Assembly (NCBI GenBank): GCA_964036155.1
Contig: OZ038423.1
Span: 36,409,249 to 36,473,248 of the forward strand
Origin: Diploscapter coronatus
Lineage: Eukaryota > Nematoda > Chromadorea > Rhabditida > Rhabditidae
DNA: 64,000 bases
Direction: 5' to 3'
Below the pieces are notes generated by a model that was given only the letters and a program-made list of their open reading frames with translations, had not been told where the DNA came from and ran no database searches. Every line of letters begins with the position of its first letter. The first letter of the stretch is position 1. This document shows positions 12,601-25,870 of this stretch, one piece after another. Position numbers and translations under genes: made by a program.

Positions 12601-14556
12601 TTTTGATTTGTAATAGAAGATCCTTTATTTGGTTCTTTTGGAAAAGAAACAATCGAAAGCCCTTTCTCTTCTATTTTCTGAAATAGAAAACTATGTTATA
12701 TTTTTAAGCAATGCAAGTTTCAGGCCCAAGACGAGTCCCGCATGCGTCAACTAATGCGGTACGGGAGCAACTTGACGGAGGCTGGCGACACTATTCACAT
12801 GATTTTGCCACTCATGGGTAGACCTGATATCTTTGCCAGGTAAAAAAACCACTTGACTTAGACATCAAATCATAAAATTAGCCATCGAAAAAGGCAATTA
12901 ATAAAAGTAGTACGGCAAAAGTTACAAAAAATTTGTTTATAGAAATGCAGGGATTATTTCATTCGCTTTTGCAGTACTCCATTTATGAATTGCCCCGAAA
13001 AATAGCCACATTTGATGAAATATCATTCGTAAGAAATCTAATTCCGTACTTATTTCGTCCAAAGGGGCTACTTTTTGGATGTATAATTCTCTAATTAAAC
13101 AAATTAACTGTTGATTAAAAATGGGCGTGACCTAATTTATCGATTTTTTTTTCCAGATTCTCCCTGCATCTGAAGAACGTGTGCGCGCGGGCCAGAGACC
13201 TCAAAATTGAGCTCGTCATCGTCCTGTATGCTAATGAAGATGAGATCCAGAACAGGTTGGAAAATTAGAATATTTTAATAATTTTACAAATGGAAATTTA
13301 AAATTTTTTGAGAAGAAGGAAAATTCGACTAAAATCGATCATTCCAGAATAACAATAGAAGAGCTGCGTCGAGCCCAAATCCCTGTAAGAATCATCGAAA
13401 TGGGCTACGAGAAGTTCAGCAGAGGAGTGGCTCTGACTAAAGGTGGGAAAAATGAATATAAAAAGTTAAAAAGAGGAAAGTTGCCAGAATTAGTATTTTC
13501 AAGGCTTTTCAAATTCAAAATTTTCGAAAAGTGAACATTCTGAAAATCAAACTAATTTTCAGGCTCAAATCTGGTCCCGCCGAACGGTCTGATGTTCTTC
13601 ACGGACGTGGACATGCTGTTCACCTGCGACACGCTCTATCGCATTCGACTCAACACCATCCTCAATGCACAGGTACAGTAATTTACATTTGTATTATGTT
13701 GACAAGAGTGTACTTTGAGTAAATGACGTTGGAAAAACTCCGAATTTGCTTCTTTTATGTTGTTTTTCTAGTGAATGATATTTGAAAAACAGCAATTTTA
13801 TAGAATATTATTTAGTTAATGACGCTAGAAAAATGTATATATTTTTTAAATTTGCAGGTCTACTTCCCGATTGTATTCTCAGAGTTCTCTCCTGAGAGTT
13901 GGTCGGAGAACGACCGTCTGCTCGCAGACGCGTTCCACTACGGCAGACGCAGAGGATACTTCAGACACTTCGGATACGGCCTCGCTGCTATGTACAAGGT
14001 AGAAATTAGAAGACCAAATCCAGGAGAATAGAAGAATGAACATTTCAGGCTGACTTCGACACGATCGGCGGCTTCAACACGAACATTCAGGGCTGGGGAC
14101 TGGAAGATGTCGATTTGTTTGAAAAGGTTGGAGTTTGGCGACATAAACAAGCTGAATTTTATGATCATCAGAAACGATGTTTTTTTCAAATTAAAAATTT
14201 CGTTTTCTTCAACATTTTTAGAAATTTCACAAATAATTCAATTTCCAAAAAAATCGCTAATTTCAAAAAGGGAAAAACTATTGTTCAAAATACGAATCCT
14301 TTCCTGAACTGCAAAAAGTAATATGTTTTTCATCGATTTGAAAAAAATCAAGGAATAAGAAAGCATTTTGCAGGTAATCAAGAAAGGCAGTTTGCGAGTG
14401 ATCCGCGCACCCGAACCAGGTCTCGTGCACATCTACCACCCCATTCACTGCTCGCCAGAGATGCCCCAGGCACAGAGGCAGATGTGTCTCGGCTCAAAGG
14501 CTGCCTCCCTCGCTTCCATCGACACCCTCGTGGATCAGATCGCACAATACACCTGA
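9608..14556 (+). CDS. sqv-5: Chondroitin synthase (CHSY1/SQV-5 family)
   Basis: Nineteen exons, all phases consistent, about 737 residues: 9608-9610, 9833-9909, 10057-10183, 10296-10433, 10517-10651, 10786-10880, 10925-11047, 11247-11403, 11544-11737, 11931-12060, 12179-12306, 12476-12560, 12724-12839, 13157-13255, 13348-13442, 13563-13672, 13858-13998, 14049-14126, 14374-14556. It is a Golgi type II membrane enzyme that polymerises chondroitin by alternating GlcA and GalNAc transfer. A signal anchor lies at about residues 13-26 ([14 protein letters not shown]). The N-terminal transferase domain has a DDD metal-binding motif at about 171-173 and HEDVELGRC at about 250. The C-terminal GalNAc-transferase domain has FTDVDMLF (DVD about 582-584) and [10 protein letters not shown] at about 666. 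The ATG is alone at the end of the first coding exon, spliced to AAGTCG. The upstream leader is rich in CAACGACGACG-type repeats. In C. elegans the enzyme needs the partner MIG-22 (family knowledge). Confidence 0.96.
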
Positions 14557-17500
14557 TTTTGATGACCTTGACTGACTACAAGGTGAGGTGCACACGTCCC
14601 TTCTCATTCCATTTGAAAAGGTTAGTCAAATTCACGACTTTTGAAGGGCTATTTGTAAAAATCACCTTGAAAATTATAATTTTTCAAAGAAAAAACTGAA
14701 TCTCCGAAATCTTTTAAAATATGATTATCTAAGCAAGACTAAACATTTGAAAGTCGTGAATTTTGCGATTTCTCTATTTTCCCATTCCTGTTTTCATGAA
14801 AAATACTCATTCACCAACAAATTCGTGCCGTTCCATGTTTGCTGTGATAGACGAAACCACTTTTGAGAATATTCTAATTGTTTGTTCATTTGATTTTTAA
14901 ACCCCAGTGTTTTTCTTGAATTAGAAAACCAGCAGAATCTAGTGAATCTCTGTATCGCTATGCAAGAAGCAGCTCAGCTTTTCATTCTGAATCGTATGTG
15001 ATATTTTATCACTTTTCTCGTTTCTCATTTTTATCAGGCTACTGAGTTTAGTCAGATTTCTATTTCGAGGTGTTCAGAATTTTTATTTCCAAGAAAATCG
15101 AAAACTTAGCTCCTGGATTCAGCATTTCGAATTAGATTCCGATTTTTCTTTCAAAATTGAAACTCCGAACAACCTTGATACCTGTATTTTATCAGCGCTA
15201 AATAGAAACTTGGATTTTTTTTTCGAAAACCCTAAAATTACCTCTTTAGCGCTAACAATTTCATAATTTATCATTTTCCAGCGAGTATTTCCATTGATGT
15301 GCTACACACAAATTGCCTTACCATTTTACCATTCTTTCAGCCAAATTTGGTAACTTTGCCCTGCGCCTTTCATTCGAATTTGTACTTACGAGATAGCTAC
15401 GTTTTATCCCACAATTCCATAATTTTTCTTGTAAAATACCAAATTCTTTTCGTACTTTGCATAATTTCCCCTACCTATGGGTGCCTTAGTGTTAATTGCA
15501 TATGGCTTTTTATCGCTTTCATTCAGAAATATTCGATTTTTAAAATTTTCTTATTTTTCAAGCAAAATTTTGAAAATGGAATAGACTAGTTTAAATACGA
15601 AAGCAAATTTACATTACTGTAAGCTTTATCCCAATTCTTCGTTTCCGTTTAAACTTCGCTTGTATTGTTTTATCCATTTTAATGATTTTTGATTTTTGCG
15701 TTGATTTGACTAGCAGAGAATAGGCAACTTTTTGGACAAAACTTAAATGTGTGCAGAATATCAAATTTTGAAGCCTAGGTATCTGTTAGTCAATTTTTAA
15801 ATAAAGAAGACTATTCAAAATAAGTGCAAAGCAAGGAAATCGCAATGAAATACACCAAAAACGGGAGAAAATCGAAAATTTCGAGGGTGGCGTCTTCAAG
15901 AAGGAATATTCTAGACGACTATGACAAAGGTAAGGAAAAACATTGAATAAAGAATTGGAAAAGTTGCATGAAAATTGAAAAGCTGAAAAATTTCAAATTT
16001 TCTGCCTTGAAACACTTCTTTTGCTATGGTTTATCAGCGAATTTGCCAATCTTCCAGTTTCAGCGGCTCATCACCTTTCCTCCCCTTGCCTTTCCCTGTT
16101 CTGGCGCTTATCATTGATTTGCTCCGATTAGAGCCAAAAATGCGAACTCCGAAGGGAGGAATTGTCGTGCCGTGGCGCAATAAAAACACGAGAAAAAGCG
16201 CAGTAAAATCAATCTTTAGGACTCGTCAAAATGTTGAAAAATTTTCAAATTTGGTTGGTTGGTTTGTTGCGAGAAAATTCAGATCTGAATAGCGTGTTGT
16301 TCTGCTCATCCGAATGAGAACAGCCATTTTACGTGAACACCTTTAGCAATGATGTGTGCGGTTGGCTAGGCTCAGTTCGGTATGTTTGACAAAATAGTCG
16401 ATTCGGTTCGGCCCGGTTCTAGATTTTCAATAGTATTTCCCAGTTGGGTTCAGGGGGTCCGACGGTTTCTTCCGGTTCAGTTTTCAACTTCTTTCGAACC
16501 GCACACAATCCTATTTCTGAGATCAGAGCCTATAAAATTTAAGAGTTGGAGTCTGATCTTAAAAACCGGACCCAGACTTCGAAGTAACATGTCTGAATGA
16601 GAATAGGGTCATTCATTCTAAGTTGTACTATTTTTTAAAATATTTTCTGTAGAATAAATTCAATCCGAAATTCCATTTTCTTGCCACAAAAAGAGTGATT
16701 ACGTGATTCTACCAACAAAGCCCACCCTATTATTTGATTTAGTGATTGTCGTTAGTGATATACTTACAGAGAGAAGCGCCTAGTCAGTGTTATTCATTTT
16801 GGCAAGCCAAGTTTCGTGAATAACCCTTACTGATTCAACCTTTGCGCACCAAGTCACTTATCAATCTGCCATTAAAAAATTTTAAATTATAAAAAGCGAA
16901 ACAGATAACGAAAAGTAGCAAATAGAATTTTGAATTGAGGCAGGCATTTTTGGTATGAATTCATTTTGATTTTTTGAACATACTTATTCCAATACGCTCC
17001 TTGCGTAGAACTTGAAAAATCGGAAGAGAATTGCTGTTTCTTTCTCCACAGTTTCCTATGACTTGAAATACTACTGGCCGATTGAGGTTTCCTAATTAAC
17101 CTCGACCCCTTAAAACAAATCCTATTAATTCCCGTTGTATCATTTTGGTCTAGCCGTCAAAATTTCACACTTTTTGCGTAATAATAAGAAGTGTCAAAAG
17201 TCGTGTGTGTATGTATGTGGTATCGCTGCTTGAAGATCGGTGGGCGACCCTGAGGGGTTTGAACAAAATAGTTTTCTAAACTAAAGAGGAATAAAGACGC
17301 AGAAATGTCAGATTATGAAGTTGCGCCGTTTGAATGAAGGTGAGATAGAGTGGGGCGATATGAGAGAAGATAGGAGTAGATTTGCAAGAATCACAGATAA
17401 CAGGGGGATAAAGATAAACGTTTTCTCAGCCTCGTTGCGAAGAACCGAGACAGAAACACAGAAACAGAAGCAGAAACAGCGCCGTGTCCTTTTCTCCCTT

Positions 17501-18069
17501 TGCCCTGTTTCGTCGAGGCGTTTCGTTTATCTAGGTAAATCTCTCGTTAGACGATTGTTCTGCTACTCAACTAGTCTCTGCTTGCCTTCAATAGTATCAT
17601 TCCATCAAGGCATCACCGACAATCATGTTGGCAGGTAGAAAACATAAGATTCTCGTTCCCCCGAGGGCAAATTCTTCAGTCTTTCATCTCTCTCGATTAC
17701 CCCTTACTTAATAACAAGCACTGATAAGTTATCACAAGATTCGAGTCTACAATTCACTACTTTTCCCTCTGCCAGAGATAACTCTAATCTCATTAAATCT
17801 GCATATCCCTGGGCTTTTTTCTCGTTTTATTTCGTTTTGTTTCTCGGGACTCCGCCCCTCTTTCCGTCACCATCTCTACGCCCTCTCAGGTATTTCATTC
17901 TCTCTCGTTTCGCGTACCGAAAGGAACCCCGGTCTGTGTGTGTCTATTTCTCTCGAGCAAGCATTCGTAGTGCATTTTTTTTCGAACTCGGCGGATTTCA
18001 TGTAATTTTCATAGATCCCGATCAACCATCAAATTGACCTGATTTTTTCCGAATTCAATTATTTTCCCT
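14557..18069. other. Long intergenic stretch
   Basis: No supported gene. A possible first exon reads 28 codons from an ATG at 15845 to a GTAAGG donor near 15931, but no convincing continuation was found. Around 16370-16520 there are degenerate GGTTCGG/GGTTCAG repeats. From 17400 to 18069 the sequence is pyrimidine-rich, probably the promoter of the next gene. Confidence 0.45.
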
Positions 18070-21000
18070 ATGCTCATTCGAGTGTTCCGATTGTTTTTGC
18101 TGCTCTACGCTCTCTTCTCGATTGCGTTATCATTGAGGTGAGTCAGTTTTCGTTCCAATGAATTTTTATCAATTTTGCATTTCGTTTTTATTTTCTCCAC
18201 AAAAATTTGTCATTTTGTTTTTTTTTCGATTCGATGATATACGAGTTGAGTGTCCTGCTGCCACAGCCTTCGAAATGACAGCAGCGGACAATTCTGCGAG
18301 ATTTTTGACAGAGAAAGGCACGCAGAGAGAAAGACTGCTGAGAAATGAAAATCAAAATGATGTTCTATTTATTGGGAAAACAAAGTGTATTGACCAACCA
18401 ATCCCTATGGCATAGAATTCCCAACATTATCAAGCTTGATGACAATAACACTTATCGCATCTCTTCAATCTTCAATGAGAACCTGGGAGAGGCCCACAAA
18501 AATGTTCTGGTCCAAATCTAGCTTCATAAAATGATCTCATCAAACTAGACAATTTTCCCATCTCATCTGTCCGATTTCTGCAAATCCAGCTTATTTGTGA
18601 TTTGTCGATTTGCCTCGCGCGCTTCTGTGCGAGTTCTTGTGTCATCTCACGACTCTTTTTCGTCTTGGCTGCTGATTTTTCGCGTCTTCTTTTGTGTGGT
18701 TCGTTTGATCTGACCGAATATTCAAATAGAGGAGGAGAGGAAAAGAAGAAGCAGCACAGCAGCAGATCAAACAGTCCTTTGCTTGAATGCCTCGGGCAGC
18801 TTCTGCCTGGAAGAGGGAAAAATAGCAAGAAAAGAGAAAAGACCCCTCTCCATCTGAACAGTCATGAAATTCTTCGAAGACAGACAGATTGCAATTCAAT
18901 GCGAGGAGAAAGGACCACCCGTTCATTTAGGAGAAAGCCGATTCCATTCTCATGCGAAAATCTGATTATCCCCTCTCAATTCGTGATGATATGCTCATGA
19001 AATTCATAGATTCATCTTCTCAATCTCAGTATCGCGTTTCACAAACAAATAGGGATGTAAAAGTGGCAAAATTGAAACTTAAATTTGGAAGTAATAAAGT
19101 TTCCACACCTCTGCAAACATAGAAACAAGAAAGCTGTAACATTTCGAAATCACACATTCGAATTCCAAACCCCTGACTTGTCCCATATGGTTTTGCCTGC
19201 TGCGTTATTTTCATACCTCGTTGTTTTCTTCGCGAGGCTCGAAATTCTGTTTAATTCTGTTCGATTTCGATTCCATCGAATTCAAATGCGAATCTCTCCA
19301 AAACACTGACTCGGAATATCATAAAAACTCATTTTCCAGCCACAAAAATACGCCACCTGCAGTCTCAACCAGTCAAACTGAGTGGTTATTTTCGAGGACT
19401 GCTAATTTCCGTACCATCAACAAGTCAATCTCTGATTTTCGCAAAAAAAAGTCATCGCATTCAAAAACATTTCATAAATCTCTCACGTGGGACGAAATGT
19501 AAACTTGAAACTTTTCGATGTCGAATTTGAGGACTAGAGATTCAGAGAATGCCTTTATAGAAGCTGCAGCGTTTCCTATTTGTCTCAGCTTGTCTATGGG
19601 AGTGAACTCAAAACAAACACACTTATTACTCTTATCCCATTTCTGTCTCAAATCTTCCCTTCTATTCACTCAAAATCTTCCTCATAAGTTCTTCCAATCT
19701 CAAATCTTCCTTGTTCTCCCACTATTATAGAACCACACGCATATTATTGTGTTATATGGAAATTCGAGCGGTGATAAAATGCAATGTACATGTTTTCAAT
19801 CGTTCACCTCAAACGGAGAGAGAAAGAGCATAAAAAGACACCAAATGAATCATAGCCACTCAAAATATTATGGGAACCTGGTTACAAGATCGACTTTACT
19901 AACGTTCAACAAGGCTCAAATTTTATACAAAAAAATTCCAAACCTCTCAAGACAAAATCGCCATTAGCGTATCATAATAATTCGGAAGCTGTCACAATAT
20001 TCCTTATCCAAAACAGTTCTAAATTTATACCATCAGCTAAACTATCAAATAATGGGCCATTTCTTATATCTCAATATCAATATCAACATTATGCAATAGA
20101 CTGAATTGCCCCAAGTTTGCGCATTCCACGATTTACGAGCGTTCTCTTGAATGATTGCATTTGGTTGGGAGATTCGAGGTTTTATGGCCTTCGGCAATCT
20201 GTCCGAGAAAGAGCGCATTCAATTTTTACGTTATGACGTTACTCTGCGCACAGGAAGGAAATATAGAGATTTTATGTGCGAAAATGCAATGAAACCCCCA
20301 CAGTCGGTTTATCAACAATTATCGATGTATGTTTCGAGTCTATCGATAAACAAACGCAAAAAGACGTATCCCCGCCAGTTTAAGACTTTAGTGCTCGTTA
20401 TTTTGCTAGGCCTTGGAAATCGAACAAAGAGAGCAGGAAAAAGGCCTAGAGCTGGCGATGCTATTTTATAGTTTCTTTTCGCCAGTCCCTTTTCTCAATC
20501 TCATCTAATTCTGCTCGCTCTTTCAACTTCTCTACCAACAAAGTCGAGTCGAATGCGAACTTCCCATAAATGGCAAAATTGGCGGGACGCTCCAAAATGA
20601 ATAACCCGAAGAGAAAACTTGACACAAATCAATACAGAAGTCATAGTTCGATTTTAGATGCCAGTGTACAACCGATACTAAGGATATTCGATGCTACAAT
20701 ACGTGGTGTGATGTGCATAATAAAGATGGACGGGTTAGTTTTAGTTTATATATCTAGGGTATTTTTTTTTAGAAAATTTATCCAATTCAGAAGTGAAAAC
20801 TTGTAGACGAAAACAAAATTAGTCAACTTTGTAAATAAATGGTGGCTGAATTGGATAAGCTTTCATGAAGTTTACCTAGGAACTTCTAGTACTTTCAAAG
20901 ATTTTAAAGATTCAAAAATTTAGTTAAATTTTGGTCGATCGAAATTTGATCAAAGGTCACCAGGAAACTTCTCCTTCCAAAACGTGAACATAATTTTGAC

Positions 21001-24000
21001 TTCAAACATTGTCATGAGCTTGAGTGAACACGCGATTTTTTTTCGCAATTCTCAACATAAAGTCTGCCATTACAAGGCTCATCGAATCAGATGGTGTCAT
21101 TCATAACTTGGGAGTTTCAAACACTTGTTTTCGATTTTTTTTCTACTTTCCAATGACCACATTTCGGAACAAAGCGTAAAAGCCAGAAGGGATTTTCAGT
21201 CCCAATGGGTATCATTTGTTTTACTTCTCGAGTGCTTCATGGAGTCTGGTTTGTTTCCCAGTAATCATTTTTATATTTGCAAAAAGACAAGCTATTGATG
21301 AAGTGCACCTGGGGTCATATAGATCAGATCATGGCAAGTATGAAAGAGGTTCTCTATCTTTTGCTGTGTTGAGGAATAGAGGATCGAGAAACCGGCCGGA
21401 ATGTGGTGTTCGTTTTTTACAGTAACAATGAGGGAAGAGCCAATGTTTGCCGAGATGATTGGGGAGGGGAATTTTGCGAGAGCGACTTTTAACTTTTCCT
21501 ACTTTTTCCTGCCGACAAAGACGCGATGCAATTCGGGTATTGAAAGCGATGAAAAACGGAAGAAGAAGCGAGGTTAGAGGGGTAAGGCATTTCAAGTGCG
21601 AAAACATGATTGTGGTTGTAGGGAAATAGGGCTCTTGAATCAGACAAAAACTATACTCCAAAAGTTTATCCAAACAAATGGATTTTGACATTTGAAATCT
21701 CCGTTAAAGTTCTGAGAAACAAAATAGCTGTAGGTTGTATCTCATAAATTTGGGAAATGTCAAATCAACAAAAAGAGATCTCCAAGAAATTTTCGAATTT
21801 TAGGTAGGCGCCTGTGCGGTTGTACGTTCGGGAGCCAAGCAGCATTTCGCTTGTGTTCGAGTTTCGAAAGAATCCAAAGATTCCGAATGCAGAGTCGACA
21901 GGACAAACGGGAAGCTTCTGGTGAGTCAAATTTATTTATCGATACAAATATCGTAACCATCAAAAATTAATAATTTCTGAATCAGTCGGGAAACTGAAAA
22001 TAAGCAATTATTGACGAGACGGTTTGCTGATTCATTTTGCACTGTTATATGAGTGAGAGGGTTCTGTATTTCCTATTTTCATAGGAAAGAAAACATAAAA
22101 CTTTGCGAAATGTAAAATTTATCATCGAAAATGTTGCTGTTCGAATATGAAATCGCGAAGTATCATTTTGTGAAGGCATTTGGGGTTTCATGGAAAAAGA
22201 TTATGCGTTTTGTCGCTTTTCGCCTTCCGCTGTGTAATATCTTGTTCACACAAATCTATCACATTTGATCTGACGGCAGCTCGAAAGAACGCTGATTCTT
22301 TTTGCAAGCCATTTGACATGATTGAAGGGGTAAACAGGAAATTGATGAGCTGATCCACGAAAACCCATTAAAATAGTTTGCTCTGCTTTGATCGCAAAAA
22401 ACGTTTATTTTTAGCAACAAACTATTGGGACCTGCTTTATCTTTTCATTCATAGAAAATGTTTTGATAGTACCTACTACTGAATGGAAGCCCAGAAAGCG
22501 CGCGATCTCATATTGTGAAAGTCATCATCTCTTTCTTTCCACCCTCTTCTATCTCCAACACTATTTCTAGTTTTCTTTACCTCTACTTTACACAGCCGTT
22601 CACCAATGTATGCAAATATTATTATGTAATGGGTGGGAAGAGATGATGAGAGAGATGCGCAAAATATTCGTATATCGAGGCGACAAATGAGAGCAAAAGC
22701 TGACCGATTTCGTAATAATTATTGTCGAAGAGAAAGCAATTGAAACAAAATATATGACATTTAAGTTTTGCTCAGAGAAATTATATCCTAATTTGACAAG
22801 ATTTTACTATAAACTACATATCTTTGCACATTCAAGTGTGTGCATCTATTCTAAACTGTTCGGTTTTTGACAGTGTGCAAAAAAGACGTACTGAATGAAA
22901 ATAATGATGCATCACAGTCAATGCTGCGAAAAGATATCCACATAAGAAAATTCCAAATTATTACACACCAAAAAATTTAGGTCCGATGTTGGTGCAAGAG
23001 CGGTGACTACTGCAATGTTGACTTGTCGGAACGGGTTGAGGATCCCGAGGCGGATAATCGTCGAAACAGCATAGGTAATCATCCGTATTTAATTGCCCGA
23101 TTATGCTCGATTAATTAAGAAGACGAAGATGAAGACTACGTGCTGCCAACGACGGAGTCGAATCGACAAGACGATGCAATGCAGGTCGAGGAAACCTATG
23201 ACATAAACGATGCGTGAGTAATCATTTTTTTCTTTATATAATTAACCAATCATTTCAAACTTTTTCTCCATATTTGTACTAGTCATATCTTTCTACCTCA
23301 TTACTATAGTAGGCATTATTTCGAGTTTGCGTGGGTCAGATTTCAGTTCAATTAACTATTGCGAGAGAGAGAAAGAGAGAAGTAAAGGAATGGAAAGAGT
23401 TGGGTTTCTTTCTCCTCACTTCCAGTCTCTGAAGACGTTTCTGGTGAATTCTTGGAGGAGCCCTTTCCACAATTTCCCCGTCCATTTCTCTAATTCTGCC
23501 AAATATGCGACCCTGTGCTCGTGTGTGTGATGGTCAGTTCTCTCGTTTCTGCGCGAGGTGTTAGGTTACCAAAAGGCCTGCGGCGAAGCTGCACGCATTC
23601 GCCTTTCTCAATTCTGCATTCACATGCCTGACCACTAGCAACCCGTTAGATGGGGACAAAGGGAAGAGCGTGAGCCTTTCCTCCTAGCTTTTAAATTGAG
23701 GGATCTGTTTTGAGCTTCATACTTTTTCTCGATCGAAGATAAAAAGATCATTTTTCTCTCAAAACTATACAGACGCTAGACAATCAAATGCATCTCCTCC
23801 GCGCTAAGTCGATACAAATGAGTGCAGCGCTGCTATTGTTTACTGGTTTACTGCGTAAAGCTTCACACGTACAGAGCGCAGAAATCGGATCTGACGCCTC
23901 GGCACAGGGAACGCAAAGAAGAGAAACGGGAAAACTAAGTAACCGGGAAACGGACACCTTTCTGCTGAATGAACGTGTACAGCGTTCCATTTTTTGTTCG

Positions 24001-25870
24001 TTCTCTAGCGTTCAATGCAGAAAACCAGTGATTTGGAATAAATTGCGAGCGGAAAGAGGGATTTTCGATTGAACATAAGCGCCCATTTTATGACCATTCA
24101 AAATGAAAAAAAACGGACTGCCGCATGACCTTCCCCGCGCCCGAGCATAATGACAATTTCCTTTGACTGCGCACAAAATAAGAAACCAGAGACAACATGG
24201 GACACACAAGCACATTCACGAATGAACAAGTGACGATCTCGTGACAACCCTCAATTTGCAGCAACTATCCGATCAGCTCGGAGGATTTCGACGAGCAGGA
24301 AGAGAACACTCGACCAAATCCAGCCAAATTGCCCGACCCACGAAATTCTCGTAATTATCCCCTTCCACAAAATCGACCAGTTCGGCCACCTATTCCCACG
24401 CCAGAGTCGAATGTGTAAGAACATTAAGAATTCAAGAAAATTGTCCTAAATCTCGAATTTTAGAACGACAATTCCTCCGTGGCGCCGAGAGTATCCGATT
24501 GCCCAGCCAGGAGATCAGCGCCGGATTCTTCCTCCGCCTTCATACTCACAAAGTCAGACTCAGCAACGACCTCAGTCTCATCCGATTCAATCCCACCCTT
24601 ATCAGCAGAATTCGCGACAGAATTCTCAACTCCAAAATCAACCTCTTCAGGGATATGGCAAGTTCAAAACGCGATTTCGAGGTTCAAGTGAAATTTTAGC
24701 TCCACCTCCAAGAAGTCAGCCTCTTCCTTTACCGCCTGCTCGAGTTTCTACAACAACCGCACGTAGCTCTACCCCAAGTCGGAGCAATCAAAGGGCCTAT
24801 GAGGAGATTATGAGGGAATACAGAAGACGATCAGAATTGCAAAAGCTTGAACTGTAAGAGCGGAAAAATTTACCAATCGAAAAAATCAACCTTCTTTAGA
24901 ATTCGCAAATCCCAAGTGGACTCTCGACGATCTTTCGCTGATACGCCAACTTCGCGGGGCAGTTACGAGTCGCCAATTCCCATCTCTCCTCCAACTCGAC
25001 AAGACCAGCAACAAAGACCGCCTCAACAATCAAATCCGGTGAATATTCGACCACCTCTGGTTTCTCCGGTTCAAAGTTCGACGATTCCTGGGCCGGCCAG
25101 GGATTACACTTCAACGGCTCGATCGATTACTACGAGAACCTACCGACCATTTGATTTGAATAATCCTCCACAGAAGCAGAACCAGAAGGTAAAAATGGAG
25201 TGAGTCTTTGAATCATATAAAGATGTACAAGTTTAGCCGATCTCATTCGGTGCTGTCAATGCCTCGATTGTGTATCCTCCCGGTCCGCCGACTAGATCAT
25301 CATCTCCTTCAACATTTGCTACTCGTCCATCTGTCACCTCAACCACGACGCTTCGAACAACGATAACAACTCCTTCTCCGTAAGAATGAGTGAATTTTTC
25401 AATAATAACAATCCGAAGAAATTCCAGACCTACAACTACCGAACAAACAACAGTTTCGAAAACGTCGTCAACTACCAGAAAATCAACAACGACGACGACT
25501 ACAGAAAAGCCCACAGTGCCTCCAACAGAAAGTGTGGATGTGAGCGGAGAAGATGATAAGGATGGATTCAGACAGTATGCGGGCGAATATATTTACCAGG
25601 TACCCAACAATTTATAAACAAAGAAAAATTTAATAAATGACATCACTGTTAAACATTTTGAAAGCTGATCCATGATCGAAAAATTTCCAGATCGAGGAGG
25701 TTCAATCAGAATCCACTACAAAGGCAACGTCTGCAGCTCCACGAATTTCGAAGGCCAAAGTCAACAAGTATAAGGAGATTCTCCGAAAGAAAGACAAACC
25801 TGACGCCGCTTCTACGCAAAATGCCATTCTGTCAATTCTCGTATCGCTTATAGCCATTTATTTATTCTAG
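18070..25870 (+). CDS. Secreted three-finger (Ly6/activin-receptor-like) protein, likely GPI-anchored
   Basis: Exons: 18070-18137 (signal peptide, proposed), a missing exon, 21804-21920, 22981-23074, 23120-23213, 24262-24414, 24464-24853, 24900-25188, 25237-25379, 25428-25599, 25691-25870; roughly 570 residues plus the gap. The first exon encodes a strong signal peptide (VFRLFLLLYALFSIALS). Exons 21804 and 22981 give a Cys-rich end of a three-finger fold: GACAVV, HFACVRV, DSECRVD, then RCWCKSGDYCN, the usual CxC...CN close. A long Pro/Gln/Ser/Thr-rich linker follows (STTTARSSTPS, TTTTTEKPT), suited to heavy O-glycosylation. The C-terminus is a polar stretch followed by a short hydrophobic tail (AILSILVSLIAIYLF), typical of a GPI-attachment signal. 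Exon 18070 ends in phase 2 while 21804 needs phase 0, so one intervening exon carrying the first cysteines is unaccounted for. The 3' half is well supported; linking it to the signal exon is inference. Function unknown. Confidence 0.72.

Noticed and set aside
18230..18410. Frame with VECPAATAFEM after the signal-peptide exon, as the missing Cys exon
   Set aside because: No acceptor of the right phase joins it to the signal exon without an immediate stop, and no phase-0 donor leads to 21804.
18602..19000. 132-codon frame and an overlapping minus-strand 118-codon frame
   Set aside because: Both strands open over the same stretch by composition; neither shows domain or splice logic.
21329..21691. 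120-codon minus-strand frame
   Set aside because: Inside a large intron of the three-finger gene; no splice-supported structure and no recognisable motif.
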